A DNA stretch of 17,316 nucleotides from Fusibacter_D sp033549245 (GTDB lineage: Bacteria; Bacillota; Clostridia; Peptostreptococcales; Acidaminobacteraceae): NCBI GenBank assembly GCA_033549245.1, contig JAWSUW010000071.1, forward strand, positions 1-17,316, in the 5' to 3' direction. A model generated the notes under the pieces. It made no database searches, was not told where the DNA came from, and worked only from the letters and a program-made list of their open reading frames with translations. Positions 1-6,759 of this stretch are shown piece after piece. The position numbers and the translations under genes are program-made. The stretch's first letter is position 1, and each line of letters opens with the position of its first letter.

Positions 1-434
1 GCAGGAACACTTGAGGGTTCACCGACTACAATCTTGGCGGACTCGTCATTAAACAACGACATGAAGTTTGTCTCGTCATAGTTGGAAGTCTTCGGTACTA
101 TAAAGACCATTCGATTGCTCAAAAATGGTGTGATCGTCTCAGTAATAATTAATCCCTTTTCATCAAGACCGTTCATCCAGCTATCTGCTGCTGAAAAAAA
201 CAGATCCACCTCGGCACCTTGTTCAATTTGCATGGCGAGAGTTCCAGAGCCTGTCATGTTCAAAATGATTTTCACATCCTCATTTTCCGCTTCATATTCC
301 ATGGCGATTTCTTCGAGAGCATCTTTAAGGCTCGCAGCAGCAGATACTGTGATCTCCATCTTATTCTGATCAGCAGTTGACTCACACCCGATCATCAAGA
401 TGGCGACCAGGATTATTATAATCATTTTTTTCAT
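1..434 (-). CDS. modA: Molybdate ABC transporter substrate-binding protein, partial (C-terminus off the left edge)
   Basis: The visible 144 codons read as an exported lipoprotein. They start MKKMIIIILVAILMIGC, a short positive N-terminus, a hydrophobic stretch and a lipobox-like cysteine at residue 17. The ModA-type opening follows: ITVSAAASLKDALEEIA, then a TGSGTLAMQIEQG stretch and EVDLFFSAAD, which in this family line the oxyanion pocket. The protein would sit on the outer face of the membrane and hand molybdate or tungstate to a ModBC permease, whose genes would lie beyond the left edge. The ATG at 434-432 overlaps the thpR stop by four bases (ATGA), and GGGGAGA lies upstream, so it is probably translationally coupled as the last visible gene of the 1902-to-1 unit. 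Other substrate-binding families are unlikely given the AAASLKDA motif. Confidence 0.88.
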   Translation of the reverse strand, partial: MKKMIIIILVAILMIGCESTADQNKMEITVSAAASLKDALEEIAMEYEAENEDVKIILNMTGSGTLAMQIEQGAEVDLFFSAADSWMNGLDEKGLIITETITPFLSNRMVFIVPKTSNYDETNFMSLFNDESAKIVVGEPSSVP

Positions 435-863
435 GTTGTCTTCTCCCCTTGCTGCAGTCGGTGGTCAGAAATGGGTCTATAAACACTCTTGCCCTCACGA
501 ACCTCGCTCACAAACAGGTGTATGGCACTCACTTCAACCTTATTCACAAACGGAATTAATTGTCTTTCAAGTTCATTGATGTCACATTTTACTTTGATGT
601 TTTGAGCCAATGTGACATGCGGGTTGTAGCCTCTCGGATCCCGTGGAAAGCCAAGTGTCTCAAGTTTTTCATCAAGGTCACTTTGGAGTGCGCGTAGCGC
701 CTTTACCTCACCTTCTATTCCAAGCCAGAAAACTTAAGGTCAAATGAAAATTGTCTGCATGCTTCCATCGACCACTTCTTGAATAAGGTTTCAACTTTTC
801 CTGGAGTTCATGAATTTCTGTTTTGAGTTCGGTGGAAAATTCTATACCGACAAACGCTCTCAT
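431..863 (-). pseudogene. thpR: RNA 2',3'-cyclic phosphodiesterase (ThpR/LigT, 2H family), internally deleted and frameshifted
   Basis: The first frame begins at ATG 863 and reads MRAFVGIEFS..., reaching the first HxTx motif (FHLTLSFL) near residue 40. It then turns out of frame and stops at 708-710 after 51 codons. A second frame picks up at about 730 as WLGIEGEVKALRALQSDLDEKL, continues through the second HxTx motif (PHVTLAQ), and ends at TGA 433-431. Intact family members are usually about 175-190 residues. The reconstructed sequence here is only about 144 codons, and about 40 residues normally found between FLG and the WLG strand are missing. Both catalytic motifs survive but in different frames, so a full 2H phosphoesterase cannot be made. 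Its ATG follows the TAA of the upstream peptidase gene by one base, and its stop overlaps modA. Confidence 0.8.
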
Positions 864-864
864 G

Positions 865-1902
865 TTACTTCACACCTGGTTCCAATATGGTAAAAGTACT
901 CTCATCACAGTTGATTTCAGCTATAGCTCCATATGGCAAAACGAAAAACGGGGAGGTGTGGCCAAAATTCAAATTGTAAAGGATCGGCAGATCCGGTCTT
1001 CCCGCTTCAAAGCCGATGACGTCTTTATACACTTCTTTGTATTCTTCATAATATGCCTCATCCTGTGGTTTCCCTATGACGATCCCGGCAATTTTGTCGA
1101 TGATTCCTGTTGCGACAAATGAACGCAGTATCAGAGTAACGAGATAAGGTGTGGGTTTTTCTTCACTGGTCTCGAGGAAAAGAATGGCGTCTTCGAAATG
1201 ATCTAGATCTGGCCAAATTGCCGTTCCCCTTGCAGCATCAAGAACTTCAATGCAACCTCCGATAAGTTTTCCTCTCACAGTACCATGCCCTTGAATGGTT
1301 TCGTATCCATGGATCTCATGTGTCATCGTCCTTCGTATGGTCTGGTTTTCTACACTGTCCCACTCCAAACGCTCTGAGGTCCAGTTTGTGCTGGATTCTA
1401 TAAGGCCAATCGGATCGGTTTCAAAAAGAGTTTTAATGACTGCATCCACAGTGTATTCATGCATCTCCACATTTTCTGCAAATTCCATCAAAACACACGG
1501 TCCATAGTAGCTCATGAGTCCCGCCTTATGGCACATCAAATGGTTGATGGTCGTATCGGAGTATCCCATGAAGATCTTCGGATTCTCTTTTATGACATCG
1601 AAATCTATGTAGGGCAGCATTCTTATGGCATCGTCACCGCCGATATTCGAAATAATGGCTTTGATGTTCGGATCCTTGAACGCGGCCATAAAATCTTCCG
1701 CCCTTTTTTCAGGGTGTTCATAAGTGAACTTGGTGCCCTTCAGCGTATGCGGCATTTCTATGACCTTGAGTCCAAATACTTCTTCAAGGCGAGCTTTACC
1801 GATTAAATATCTGTGGATTAAAGTCTCATCTCCTGCACCACCCCATGATAGACTTACGGTGGCAATGGTATCTCCGGGTTTGAGTTTGTTTGGCTTGATC
1901 AT
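865..1902 (-). CDS. S66 family peptidase (LD-carboxypeptidase / MccF-like)
   Basis: This 345-residue cytoplasmic protein has the S66 layout. The N-terminal KPGDTIATVSLS is followed by IISNIGGDDAIRMLPYID and the nucleophile elbow GYSDTT (Ser115). The C-terminal half holds the other two members of the Ser-Glu-His triad: GGCIEVLD (Glu219) and NFGHTSPFFVLPYGA (His315). Family members cut L,D-peptide bonds in murein peptides during recycling, or cleave aminoacyl-nucleotide antibiotics (MccF type). The sequence resembles the MccF-like branch more than classical LdcA, so the substrate is uncertain. The start ATG is preceded by GGAAGGAGACC. It lies 35 bases after the sigma-54 activator gene and is followed without a gap by thpR and modA. 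I see no functional link between these neighbours. Confidence 0.85.
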   Translation of the reverse strand: MIKPNKLKPGDTIATVSLSWGGAGDETLIHRYLIGKARLEEVFGLKVIEMPHTLKGTKFTYEHPEKRAEDFMAAFKDPNIKAIISNIGGDDAIRMLPYIDFDVIKENPKIFMGYSDTTINHLMCHKAGLMSYYGPCVLMEFAENVEMHEYTVDAVIKTLFETDPIGLIESSTNWTSERLEWDSVENQTIRRTMTHEIHGYETIQGHGTVRGKLIGGCIEVLDAARGTAIWPDLDHFEDAILFLETSEEKPTPYLVTLILRSFVATGIIDKIAGIVIGKPQDEAYYEEYKEVYKDVIGFEAGRPDLPILYNLNFGHTSPFFVLPYGAIAEINCDESTFTILEPGVK

Positions 1903-1937
1903 GATAAATGGTCTCCTTCCAATTATTATATAGTGTT

Positions 1938-3353
1938 TTAAATGCTCTCATATGAGTCAATGCCGAGTTTGGACATCTTTTTGTAAAGAGCTGTTCTATG
2001 GATTCCAAGCAGTATCGCCGCATCGGTTCTGCTACCGTTACACTTTTGCAAAGCTTCCAGTATCAGCTTTTTCTCGACTGTTTCAAGCATGGTTTTCAAA
2101 TCGCCGAGAAGCGGTTCATTCATTTTACCAAGATCATATGAAAGTATTTCCGGTGGTTTCAAATGACCGATATAATCCGGTAAATCCGATACGACAATAT
2201 TTCTACCATGAGCGATACTGACTGCACTTTCGACGACATTCCTGAGCTCCCGAACATTGCCTGGCCAGTGATAAGCTTCAAGACAATGCCTCGCTTCCCT
2301 GGAAAATCCGGTTGGACAATTGGGATGGTCCACTGAGAATTTCTCCAAAAAGTGCTGCATGAGCAGCCCGACATCTTTTTTTCGATCCACAAGTGGAGGC
2401 AAGTCAAGGTTGACCACATTGAGCCTGTAATAAAGATCACTTCTGAATTTTCCAGTTTTCACAAGCTCCTTAAGGTTCTCATTACTCGCCGAGATGAACC
2501 GGACATCGAGTTTGATGCTTTGGTTGCCACCGACTCGTTCCAGTTCCCTTTCCTCAACGACTCTAAGCAGTTTTACCTGCATATCGAGTGGCATGGAACT
2601 GAGTTCATCGAGGAATATTGTTCCACCGTTAGCCAGCTCGAATTTTCCGATTTTGCCATGTGAAGCCGCTCCAGTGAATGCACCGGGTTCGTATCCGAAG
2701 AGCTCTGATTCAAACAAATCCCTTGGAATGCTTGCACAATTGATTCGAATGAATGGTCCGTATCTTCTATAACTGGCTTCATGAATGGCATGCGCGAAAT
2801 ACTCCTTACCCGTACCGCTTGCCCCTTCTATATAGACGCTGGAATTCGTTTCGGATGCTCTTCTAGCCGTATCAATCAGCATGATCATTTGAGGATCGCC
2901 CGTAAGGATCTGTTCAAAAGAATATTTGGCAAGATTCAAGCGTTTGAGTTCCTGCTTATACTTTTTGACATGCTCTTTCATCTGATCCAGATGCTCAGCC
3001 AAATGTTTGACTTCGTCGACGTCTTTGAACAGAATGGTTCCCACAGCTCCAACAACCACACCGCCTCTAATGATGGGAATTCTGGAAGTGACGACATTGT
3101 GACCCTTGATTTTCTGGACATCCCCTATTTCGGGCACACCTGTTTCAAGAACAATATGAAGACGTGTATTTTCAATGACTTCCGTCACATGCTTCCCAAT
3201 GACATCCTCTTCTTTGACATTCATGAATTTTTCATATTTGAATTTTATGATTTTCCCAGCCTGGTCTATGATGATCAAACCCTCATAGGCTTTCTCGATG
3301 AATTCATCGATGATCTCCATTTCCCACTTGAGTTGCTCGTATGATTTCTCCAA
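1938..3353 (-). CDS. Sigma-54-dependent transcriptional activator (PAS, AAA+, Fis-type HTH)
   Basis: This enhancer-binding protein has 471 residues. A PAS-like sensor covers about residues 10-110 (AYEGLIIIDQAGKIIK). A short coiled stretch follows at 113-140. The AAA+ domain runs from about 147 to 385 with Walker A GASGTGKE (177-184), the sigma-54 contact loop GAFTGA (224-229), Walker B GGTIFLDE (243-250) and the FRSDLYYRLN arginine region. A Fis-type helix-turn-helix occupies 438-465 (GSRTDAAILLGIHRTALYKK). There is no receiver domain, so it is probably ligand-responsive rather than phosphorylated. The chosen start is TTG at 3353-3351, seven bases after GAGGAG; the next in-frame ATG is residue 12. 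It lies directly downstream of ctfA-ctfB, whose promoter is of the -24/-12 type, so it is the obvious candidate regulator of those genes (inference). Confidence 0.93.
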   Translation of the reverse strand: MEKSYEQLKWEMEIIDEFIEKAYEGLIIIDQAGKIIKFKYEKFMNVKEEDVIGKHVTEVIENTRLHIVLETGVPEIGDVQKIKGHNVVTSRIPIIRGGVVVGAVGTILFKDVDEVKHLAEHLDQMKEHVKKYKQELKRLNLAKYSFEQILTGDPQMIMLIDTARRASETNSSVYIEGASGTGKEYFAHAIHEASYRRYGPFIRINCASIPRDLFESELFGYEPGAFTGAASHGKIGKFELANGGTIFLDELSSMPLDMQVKLLRVVEERELERVGGNQSIKLDVRFISASNENLKELVKTGKFRSDLYYRLNVVNLDLPPLVDRKKDVGLLMQHFLEKFSVDHPNCPTGFSREARHCLEAYHWPGNVRELRNVVESAVSIAHGRNIVVSDLPDYIGHLKPPEILSYDLGKMNEPLLGDLKTMLETVEKKLILEALQKCNGSRTDAAILLGIHRTALYKKMSKLGIDSYESI

Positions 3354-3374
3354 AACGTACTCCTCGTAACACTT

Positions 3375-3394
3375 TTGATACTATCAATATACCA
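3375..3394 (-). promoter_or_regulatory. Candidate promoter and palindromic operator of the sigma-54 activator gene
   Basis: On the minus strand an extended -10 (TG-G-TATATT; hexamer at 3391-3386) places the start of transcription near 3379. A perfect palindrome, TTGATA-C-TATCAA (3375-3387), straddles that point. Such a position is typical of a repressor or autoregulatory site. The match to the Fnr consensus is off by one base in spacing. No convincing -35 is seen, so this promoter is tentative. Confidence 0.4.
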
Positions 3395-3409
3395 TATTTT
3401 ATGACATTC

Positions 3410-3462
3410 AAAAAATTAATAAAGCGTGACGTTCAAGATTTGATCTTAGAATGTCACGCTTT
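3410..3462 (-). terminator. Rho-independent terminator after ctfB
   Basis: Arms AAAGCGTGAC (3421-3430) and GTCACGCTTT (3453-3462) are perfectly complementary. The interior adds TTC/GAA and AAGAT/ATCTT pairing, giving one long hairpin. On the minus strand it is followed by TTATTAATTTTTT. It begins about 10 bases after the ctfB stop and separates ctfAB from the activator gene. A T-rich run on the other side (TTATTTTTGTT) means it could work in both directions. Confidence 0.88.
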
Positions 3463-3472
3463 ATTTTTGTTG

Positions 3473-4120
3473 CTAGAGCATTGGTTTAAGATCATCCGAT
3501 ACAATCAATTTCGCATCTGTCACTTCTTGAATCTGCTCCACTGTGTATTCTGGATTGTATTCTGTCAATAATAAGCCTTCTGGAGTCACTTCCATAACGC
3601 CCATTTCAGTGATGATTTTGCTGACTTTTTTAGCGCCTGTAAGTGGCAAGTTGCATCTTTTCAAGATTTTGATCTCACCCTTCGCTGTATGTGTCATCGC
3701 TACAATTACTTTCTTTGCACCACCGACGAGGTCCATAGCACCGCCCATACCAGGGACGAGTTTGCCAGGGATCATCCAGTTTGCCAAATTGCCTTCCTCA
3801 TCTACTTGTAACGCGCCAAGAACGGTCGCATCCAAATGTCCGCCTCTGATGATTGCAAATGACATGGCGCTGTCAAAGAATGATGCACCGGGAATTACTG
3901 TAACAGGTATCCCTCCTGCATTAACGAGTTCCATATCGATATTGTCCTCAGATGGTGCTGGTCCCATGCCTGTGAACCCGTTTTCAGAGTGGAGTATGAT
4001 TTCAACACCTTCCGGAATATAGTTTGGCACCAACGTTGGAAGTCCGATCCCAAGGTTGACCACGTCACCGTCACTAAATTCTTTCGCAACGCGTCTTGCA
4101 ATGATTTCTTTTACATCCAT
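3473..4120 (-). CDS. ctfB: Short-chain acyl-CoA:acetate/acetoacetate CoA-transferase, beta subunit
   Basis: This is a 215-residue class I CoA-transferase beta subunit. It carries the catalytic glutamate in HSENG (Glu46), which forms the glutamyl-CoA thioester intermediate. The family stretches VNLGIGLPTLVPNYIP and GALQVDEEGNLANWMIPG are present, as is PGMGGAMDLVGGAKKVIV. The length is normal for CtfB/AtoA. The ATG at 4120 follows the ctfA stop by 10 bases, with GGAGG inside that gap, so the two subunits are co-translated and should form the usual heteromeric enzyme. The complex moves CoA between acyl-CoA and acetate, acetoacetate or butyrate; the exact pair cannot be read from sequence. A strong terminator follows. 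Confidence 0.93.
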   Translation of the reverse strand: MDVKEIIARRVAKEFSDGDVVNLGIGLPTLVPNYIPEGVEIILHSENGFTGMGPAPSEDNIDMELVNAGGIPVTVIPGASFFDSAMSFAIIRGGHLDATVLGALQVDEEGNLANWMIPGKLVPGMGGAMDLVGGAKKVIVAMTHTAKGEIKILKRCNLPLTGAKKVSKIITEMGVMEVTPEGLLLTEYNPEYTVEQIQEVTDAKLIVSDDLKPML

Positions 4121-4130
4121 GATGAGCCTC

Positions 4131-4778
4131 CTATGCCTTCACTACGTATTTGATGAACAATCCTGGCGTATGAACCATATGTGGATCCAGTGCACCAGTT
4201 TTGACAATTTCCTGAGCTTCGACGATGACTGCATCAGCTGCCATTGCCATGAGTGGGTTGAAATTTCTTGTGGCTTCATTGTAATAAACGTTGCCTTTTT
4301 CGTCGACTTTAGAGCCATAGATCAGTGCAACGTCAGCACGAAGTGCCTTTTCAAGCAGATAGGTCTTGCCATCGATGATCAGGTGATCCTTGCCTTCAGC
4401 AACAGGTGTGCCTACACCAATTGGAGTCAATACGCCACCAAGACCGGCTCCGCCAGATCTAACTTGCTCTGCAAGAGTTCCTTGTGGAACGAGTTCGACT
4501 TCCAGTTTGCCTTCATTCATCAATCGACCTGTTTCCTTATTGGTACCGATGTGCGAAACGATGACTCTTTTAGCTTGTCCGCTCACGACCAATTTGCCGA
4601 TTCCTCTATCCACGAAACTTGTGTCATTGGCGATGATTGTAAGATCTTTTACACCACTTTCAATCAACGCATCAACAATTTTATGCGGAGTGCCACATGC
4701 CAAAAATCCACCGATCATTATGGTCATACCGTCTTTGATGTGAGACACTGCCTCTTCCATCGTAATGATTTTCTTCAT
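4131..4778 (-). CDS. ctfA: Short-chain acyl-CoA:acetate/acetoacetate CoA-transferase, alpha subunit
   Basis: This 215-residue alpha subunit has the family glycine-rich motif IGGFLACGTP (22-31). It also contains NDTSFVDRGIGKLV, the VELVPQGTLAEQVRSGGAGLGG segment (about 95-115) and GNVYYNEATRNFNPLMA. These match the AtoD/CtfA/ScoA family, cytoplasmic enzymes of butyrate, acetoacetate or amino-acid fermentation. A ribosome-binding site, TAGGAGGTAAC, precedes the ATG. The 5' leader is only about 25 bases if transcription starts at the sigma-54 promoter upstream. The stop is TAG. The ctfA-ctfB unit is bounded by a terminator on each side, so it is an independently regulated two-gene operon. Confidence 0.93.
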   Translation of the reverse strand: MKKIITMEEAVSHIKDGMTIMIGGFLACGTPHKIVDALIESGVKDLTIIANDTSFVDRGIGKLVVSGQAKRVIVSHIGTNKETGRLMNEGKLEVELVPQGTLAEQVRSGGAGLGGVLTPIGVGTPVAEGKDHLIIDGKTYLLEKALRADVALIYGSKVDEKGNVYYNEATRNFNPLMAMAADAVIVEAQEIVKTGALDPHMVHTPGLFIKYVVKA

Positions 4779-4814
4779 AAGTTTGTTACCTCCTATAGCG
4801 TTACTTTATTATAA

Positions 4815-4830
4815 AGCAATAAGTGTGCCA
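4815..4830 (-). promoter_or_regulatory. Sigma-54 (-24/-12) promoter of ctfAB
   Basis: The minus strand reads TGGCAC-ACTTA-TTGCT, matching the sigma-54 consensus TGGCAC-N5-TTGCW at every defined position. Transcription should begin near 4804, about 25 bases before the ctfA ATG. No sigma-A-like promoter is evident for ctfA, and a sigma-54 activator is encoded just downstream of the operon. Confidence 0.9.
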
Positions 4831-4835
4831 AAATG

Positions 4836-4866
4836 AAAAAGTGCGCCCCGAGTTGACTGGGCGCAC
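4836..4866 (-). terminator. Rho-independent terminator of cysS
   Basis: GTGCGCCC (4841-4848) and GGGCGCAC (4859-4866) form a GC-rich 8-bp stem with a 10-base loop. On the minus strand TTTTTCATTTT follows directly. It ends cysS transcripts six bases upstream of the -24 element of the ctfAB promoter, insulating that promoter from readthrough. Confidence 0.9.
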
Positions 4867-4936
4867 TGGAAATGCTTGTTTACATAAATCGGATCAAGGA
4901 ATTACCTGTTGGTATAGATCAAAACCCAACAAGGGA

Positions 4937-4954
4937 TGTAGCCATTTGGATACA
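4937..4954. promoter_or_regulatory. Upstream activator palindrome 1 (probable sigma-54 activator site)
   Basis: TGTAGCC-ATTT-GGATACA is a 7+4+7 palindrome with one mismatch. Its centre is about 141 bases upstream of the predicted ctfAB start, in the normal range for a bacterial enhancer. It shares its arms with the second site 51 bp away. Confidence 0.68.
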
Positions 4955-4987
4955 CTTTGTAACACTTGATGATGCTTCAGTTGAATT

Positions 4988-5005
4988 TGTATCCATTCGG
5001 ATACA
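4988..5005. promoter_or_regulatory. Upstream activator palindrome 2 (probable sigma-54 activator site)
   Basis: TGTATCC-ATTC-GGATACA is a perfect 7+4+7 palindrome. It is exactly 51 bp from the first copy, about five helical turns, so both sites face the same side of the DNA. This fits cooperative binding of the Fis-type HTH protein encoded at 1938-3353. Confidence 0.72.
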
Positions 5006-5021
5006 TTTCAAAGGTGCAAAC

Positions 5022-5038
5022 TGTACAATTTTTGTACA
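5022..5038. repeat. Short palindrome after the cysS stop
   Basis: TGTACAA-TTT-TTGTACA is a perfect 7-bp inverted repeat nine bases past the cysS stop codon. It has no U-run on either side, so it is not a terminator. It shares the TGTA...TACA outline with the two activator palindromes but has a different centre. Its function is unknown. Confidence 0.5.
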
Positions 5039-5047
5039 ACATTATCT

Positions 5048-6460
5048 CTAATTGTCTTTTTTCCACTCCGTACCTTGAGATGTATCTATGATTGTGATGC
5101 CTTTTGCTTTGAGTTCATCTCTAATAAGATCCGCTTTGGCCCAATCTTTCGATTTTTTTGCTTCTGATCGCTGGACCAGCTGGGATTCAATCCATGCGGT
5201 CTCATCTGAATCCACTTCAGTGTTTGATTCCACTTTTTCCAGCAATCCAAGTGACAATACGAGGTCCATCTCACCTATGAGATAAGCTTTTTCAGCGTCG
5301 GTTATGGATGCTTTCAGCACATCATATAAAACGGTAATCGCATTGGCAGTGTTCAGGTCATCGGCCAGATATGCTTTGTACTTGTTGAGCAGCTGCTCTG
5401 CATTTGTTAAAAGTACTGTACCTTCCGACAAATGATCTGCAAGTGCACCAGTACGTTTCTTGAGCTTTTGAAATGCAGACTGCGCCATTTCGAGATTCTC
5501 AAAGCTGAATGCCAATTGTTTGCGATAATGCGACCCTAACACATAGTAGCGGTAACTGAGTGGATCAAACCCTTTTTTCTCAAGCAGCGACACAGTCAGA
5601 AATTCACCTGAAGACTTGCTCATCTTACCGCTGTTGTCTATGAGGAACTCAGCATGCCACCAGTATTTGGTCCATTGTTTTCCAGTATAGCTTTCGGTCT
5701 GAGCGATTTCATTGGTATGGTGCACTGGTATATGATCGACACCACCACAATGTATATCCATTTGCTCACCAAGGTTTGTAAGAGAAATAACCGAACACTC
5801 AATGTGCCATCCAGGGTAACCAACACCCCAAGGCGAATCCCATTTCATCGCTTGATTGTCGAATTTTGATTTCGTGAACCAAAGGACAAAATCTTGTGGG
5901 TTTCTCTTGTGAAGGTCTTCCTCTACGTCATCTCTATGGGCAATTCGAAGTGTATCCAGATCGAGTTTTGAGAGTTTGGTATAATCGTCAAATTTTGAGA
6001 TGTCAAAATACACATTGCCGTTCTCAAAGTAAGTATAACCCTTTTCTTCCAGACTTTTGATAAAACCAATGTATTCATCGATATAATCGGTCGCTTTGGC
6101 TACTACTTCCGGACGGTTGATGTTGAGTTTTTTGCAATCTTCAAAAAATGCCTGAGTGTAAAATTCAGCCACTTGCCATACGGTTTTATTTTCTCTTTGT
6201 GCACCTTTGAGCATTTTGTCTTCGCCATCATCCGCATCGGATTCAAGATGCCCGACATCGGTGATGTTCATGACACGTTTAACATCATAACCCAAATATC
6301 TGAGCGATTTTTCAAGCACATCTTCATGAATGTACGTTCTTAGATTGCCAATATGCGCATAATTGTAAACAGTTGGCCCACAGGTGTACATGGACACTTT
6401 TCCTGGTACAAACGGTTCAAACGGCTCAATACTTCTACTCATAGAATTGTAAAGTTTCAT
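5048..6460 (-). CDS. cysS: Cysteinyl-tRNA synthetase
   Basis: This 470-residue class I aminoacyl-tRNA synthetase charges tRNA-Cys. The zinc-binding CGPTVYNYAHIGN motif holds Cys27 and the HIGH-type HIGN (36-39). Further zinc ligands are Cys222 (HIECS), His247 and Glu251 (HHTNE). The KMSKS loop is at 279-283. The N-terminus MKLYNSMSRS fits the family. I chose ATG 6460 because GGGAGG lies just upstream; a start 48 bases further upstream would run back into the T-box terminator stem. Expression is controlled by the leader described separately. The stop is TAG, and the mRNA tail runs about 180 bases to the terminator at 4836-4866. Confidence 0.97.
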   Translation of the reverse strand: MKLYNSMSRSIEPFEPFVPGKVSMYTCGPTVYNYAHIGNLRTYIHEDVLEKSLRYLGYDVKRVMNITDVGHLESDADDGEDKMLKGAQRENKTVWQVAEFYTQAFFEDCKKLNINRPEVVAKATDYIDEYIGFIKSLEEKGYTYFENGNVYFDISKFDDYTKLSKLDLDTLRIAHRDDVEEDLHKRNPQDFVLWFTKSKFDNQAMKWDSPWGVGYPGWHIECSVISLTNLGEQMDIHCGGVDHIPVHHTNEIAQTESYTGKQWTKYWWHAEFLIDNSGKMSKSSGEFLTVSLLEKKGFDPLSYRYYVLGSHYRKQLAFSFENLEMAQSAFQKLKKRTGALADHLSEGTVLLTNAEQLLNKYKAYLADDLNTANAITVLYDVLKASITDAEKAYLIGEMDLVLSLGLLEKVESNTEVDSDETAWIESQLVQRSEAKKSKDWAKADLIRDELKAKGITIIDTSQGTEWKKDN

Positions 6461-6483
6461 AACTGCCTCCCTGGTGAATATAA

Positions 6484-6706
6484 TAAAAAGCCCCCGCCTT
6501 TTTGACAAAGGCGAGGTTCATCGCGGTTCCACTTTGTAGAGTACTCAAAAATCGATAACGAGATCAGCCGTCGTCTCCTACTTAATTTCGGGACGCACTC
6601 ACGAGGGCATTCGCTTTTACTGTCACAGGTTTTTTCACCGGGCAAACCCTCTCTTGGGTGACACATAAAAGTTACTGGTCTCGATCATGGATTTAACTAT
6701 TAATAT
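6484..6706 (-). promoter_or_regulatory. T-box leader (cysteine-specific) of cysS
   Basis: The minus strand carries the canonical T-box sequence AAGTGGAACCGCG (6535-6523). It is followed by a terminator hairpin, CCTCGCCTTT/AAAGGCGGGG, and TTTTTATTATA (6484-6516). Stem I is recognisable: an AGAGAGG and GGTGAAAAAACC apical pair, UGUCAC/GUGACA and CUUUUA/UAAAAG helices, then an internal loop with AGUAA on one side and CGAAUGCC on the other. The UGC at 6609-6607 in that loop is the likely cysteine specifier, closed below by CGAG/CUCG. Uncharged tRNA-Cys should favour antitermination and raise cysS expression. Confidence 0.93.
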
Positions 6707-6712
6707 ACATCA

Positions 6713-6742
6713 TTAATAGCATAAAAACCACTTTCCTGTCAA
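6713..6742 (-). promoter_or_regulatory. Sigma-A promoter of cysS
   Basis: The minus strand has TTGACA (6742-6737), an 18-base spacer and TATTAA (6718-6713) with TG one base before it. Predicted start is near 6706, giving a T-box leader of about 245 bases. A perfect 8-bp inverted repeat, CTATTAAT...ATTAATAG (6697-6719), overlaps the -10 and start. The -35 begins only 17 bases after the stop of the preceding regulator gene. Confidence 0.78.
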
Positions 6743-6759
6743 GTGTTAGAATCGAGTGT

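Noticed and set aside
2781..3344. A 187-residue open frame on the plus strand opposite the sigma-54 activator
   Set aside because: It is antisense to a gene with all expected motifs, and its own product resembles no domain. It is a codon-bias shadow.
4056..4814. A 252-residue open frame on the plus strand opposite ctfA
   Set aside because: It overlaps ctfA and its promoter antisense, shows a cysteine/histidine-rich shadow composition, and has no plausible ribosome-binding site.
6461..6508. N-terminal extension of CysS (16 residues)
   Set aside because: It would be encoded within the T-box terminator stem and polyU. ATG 6460 has the proper ribosome-binding site and matches the family N-terminus.
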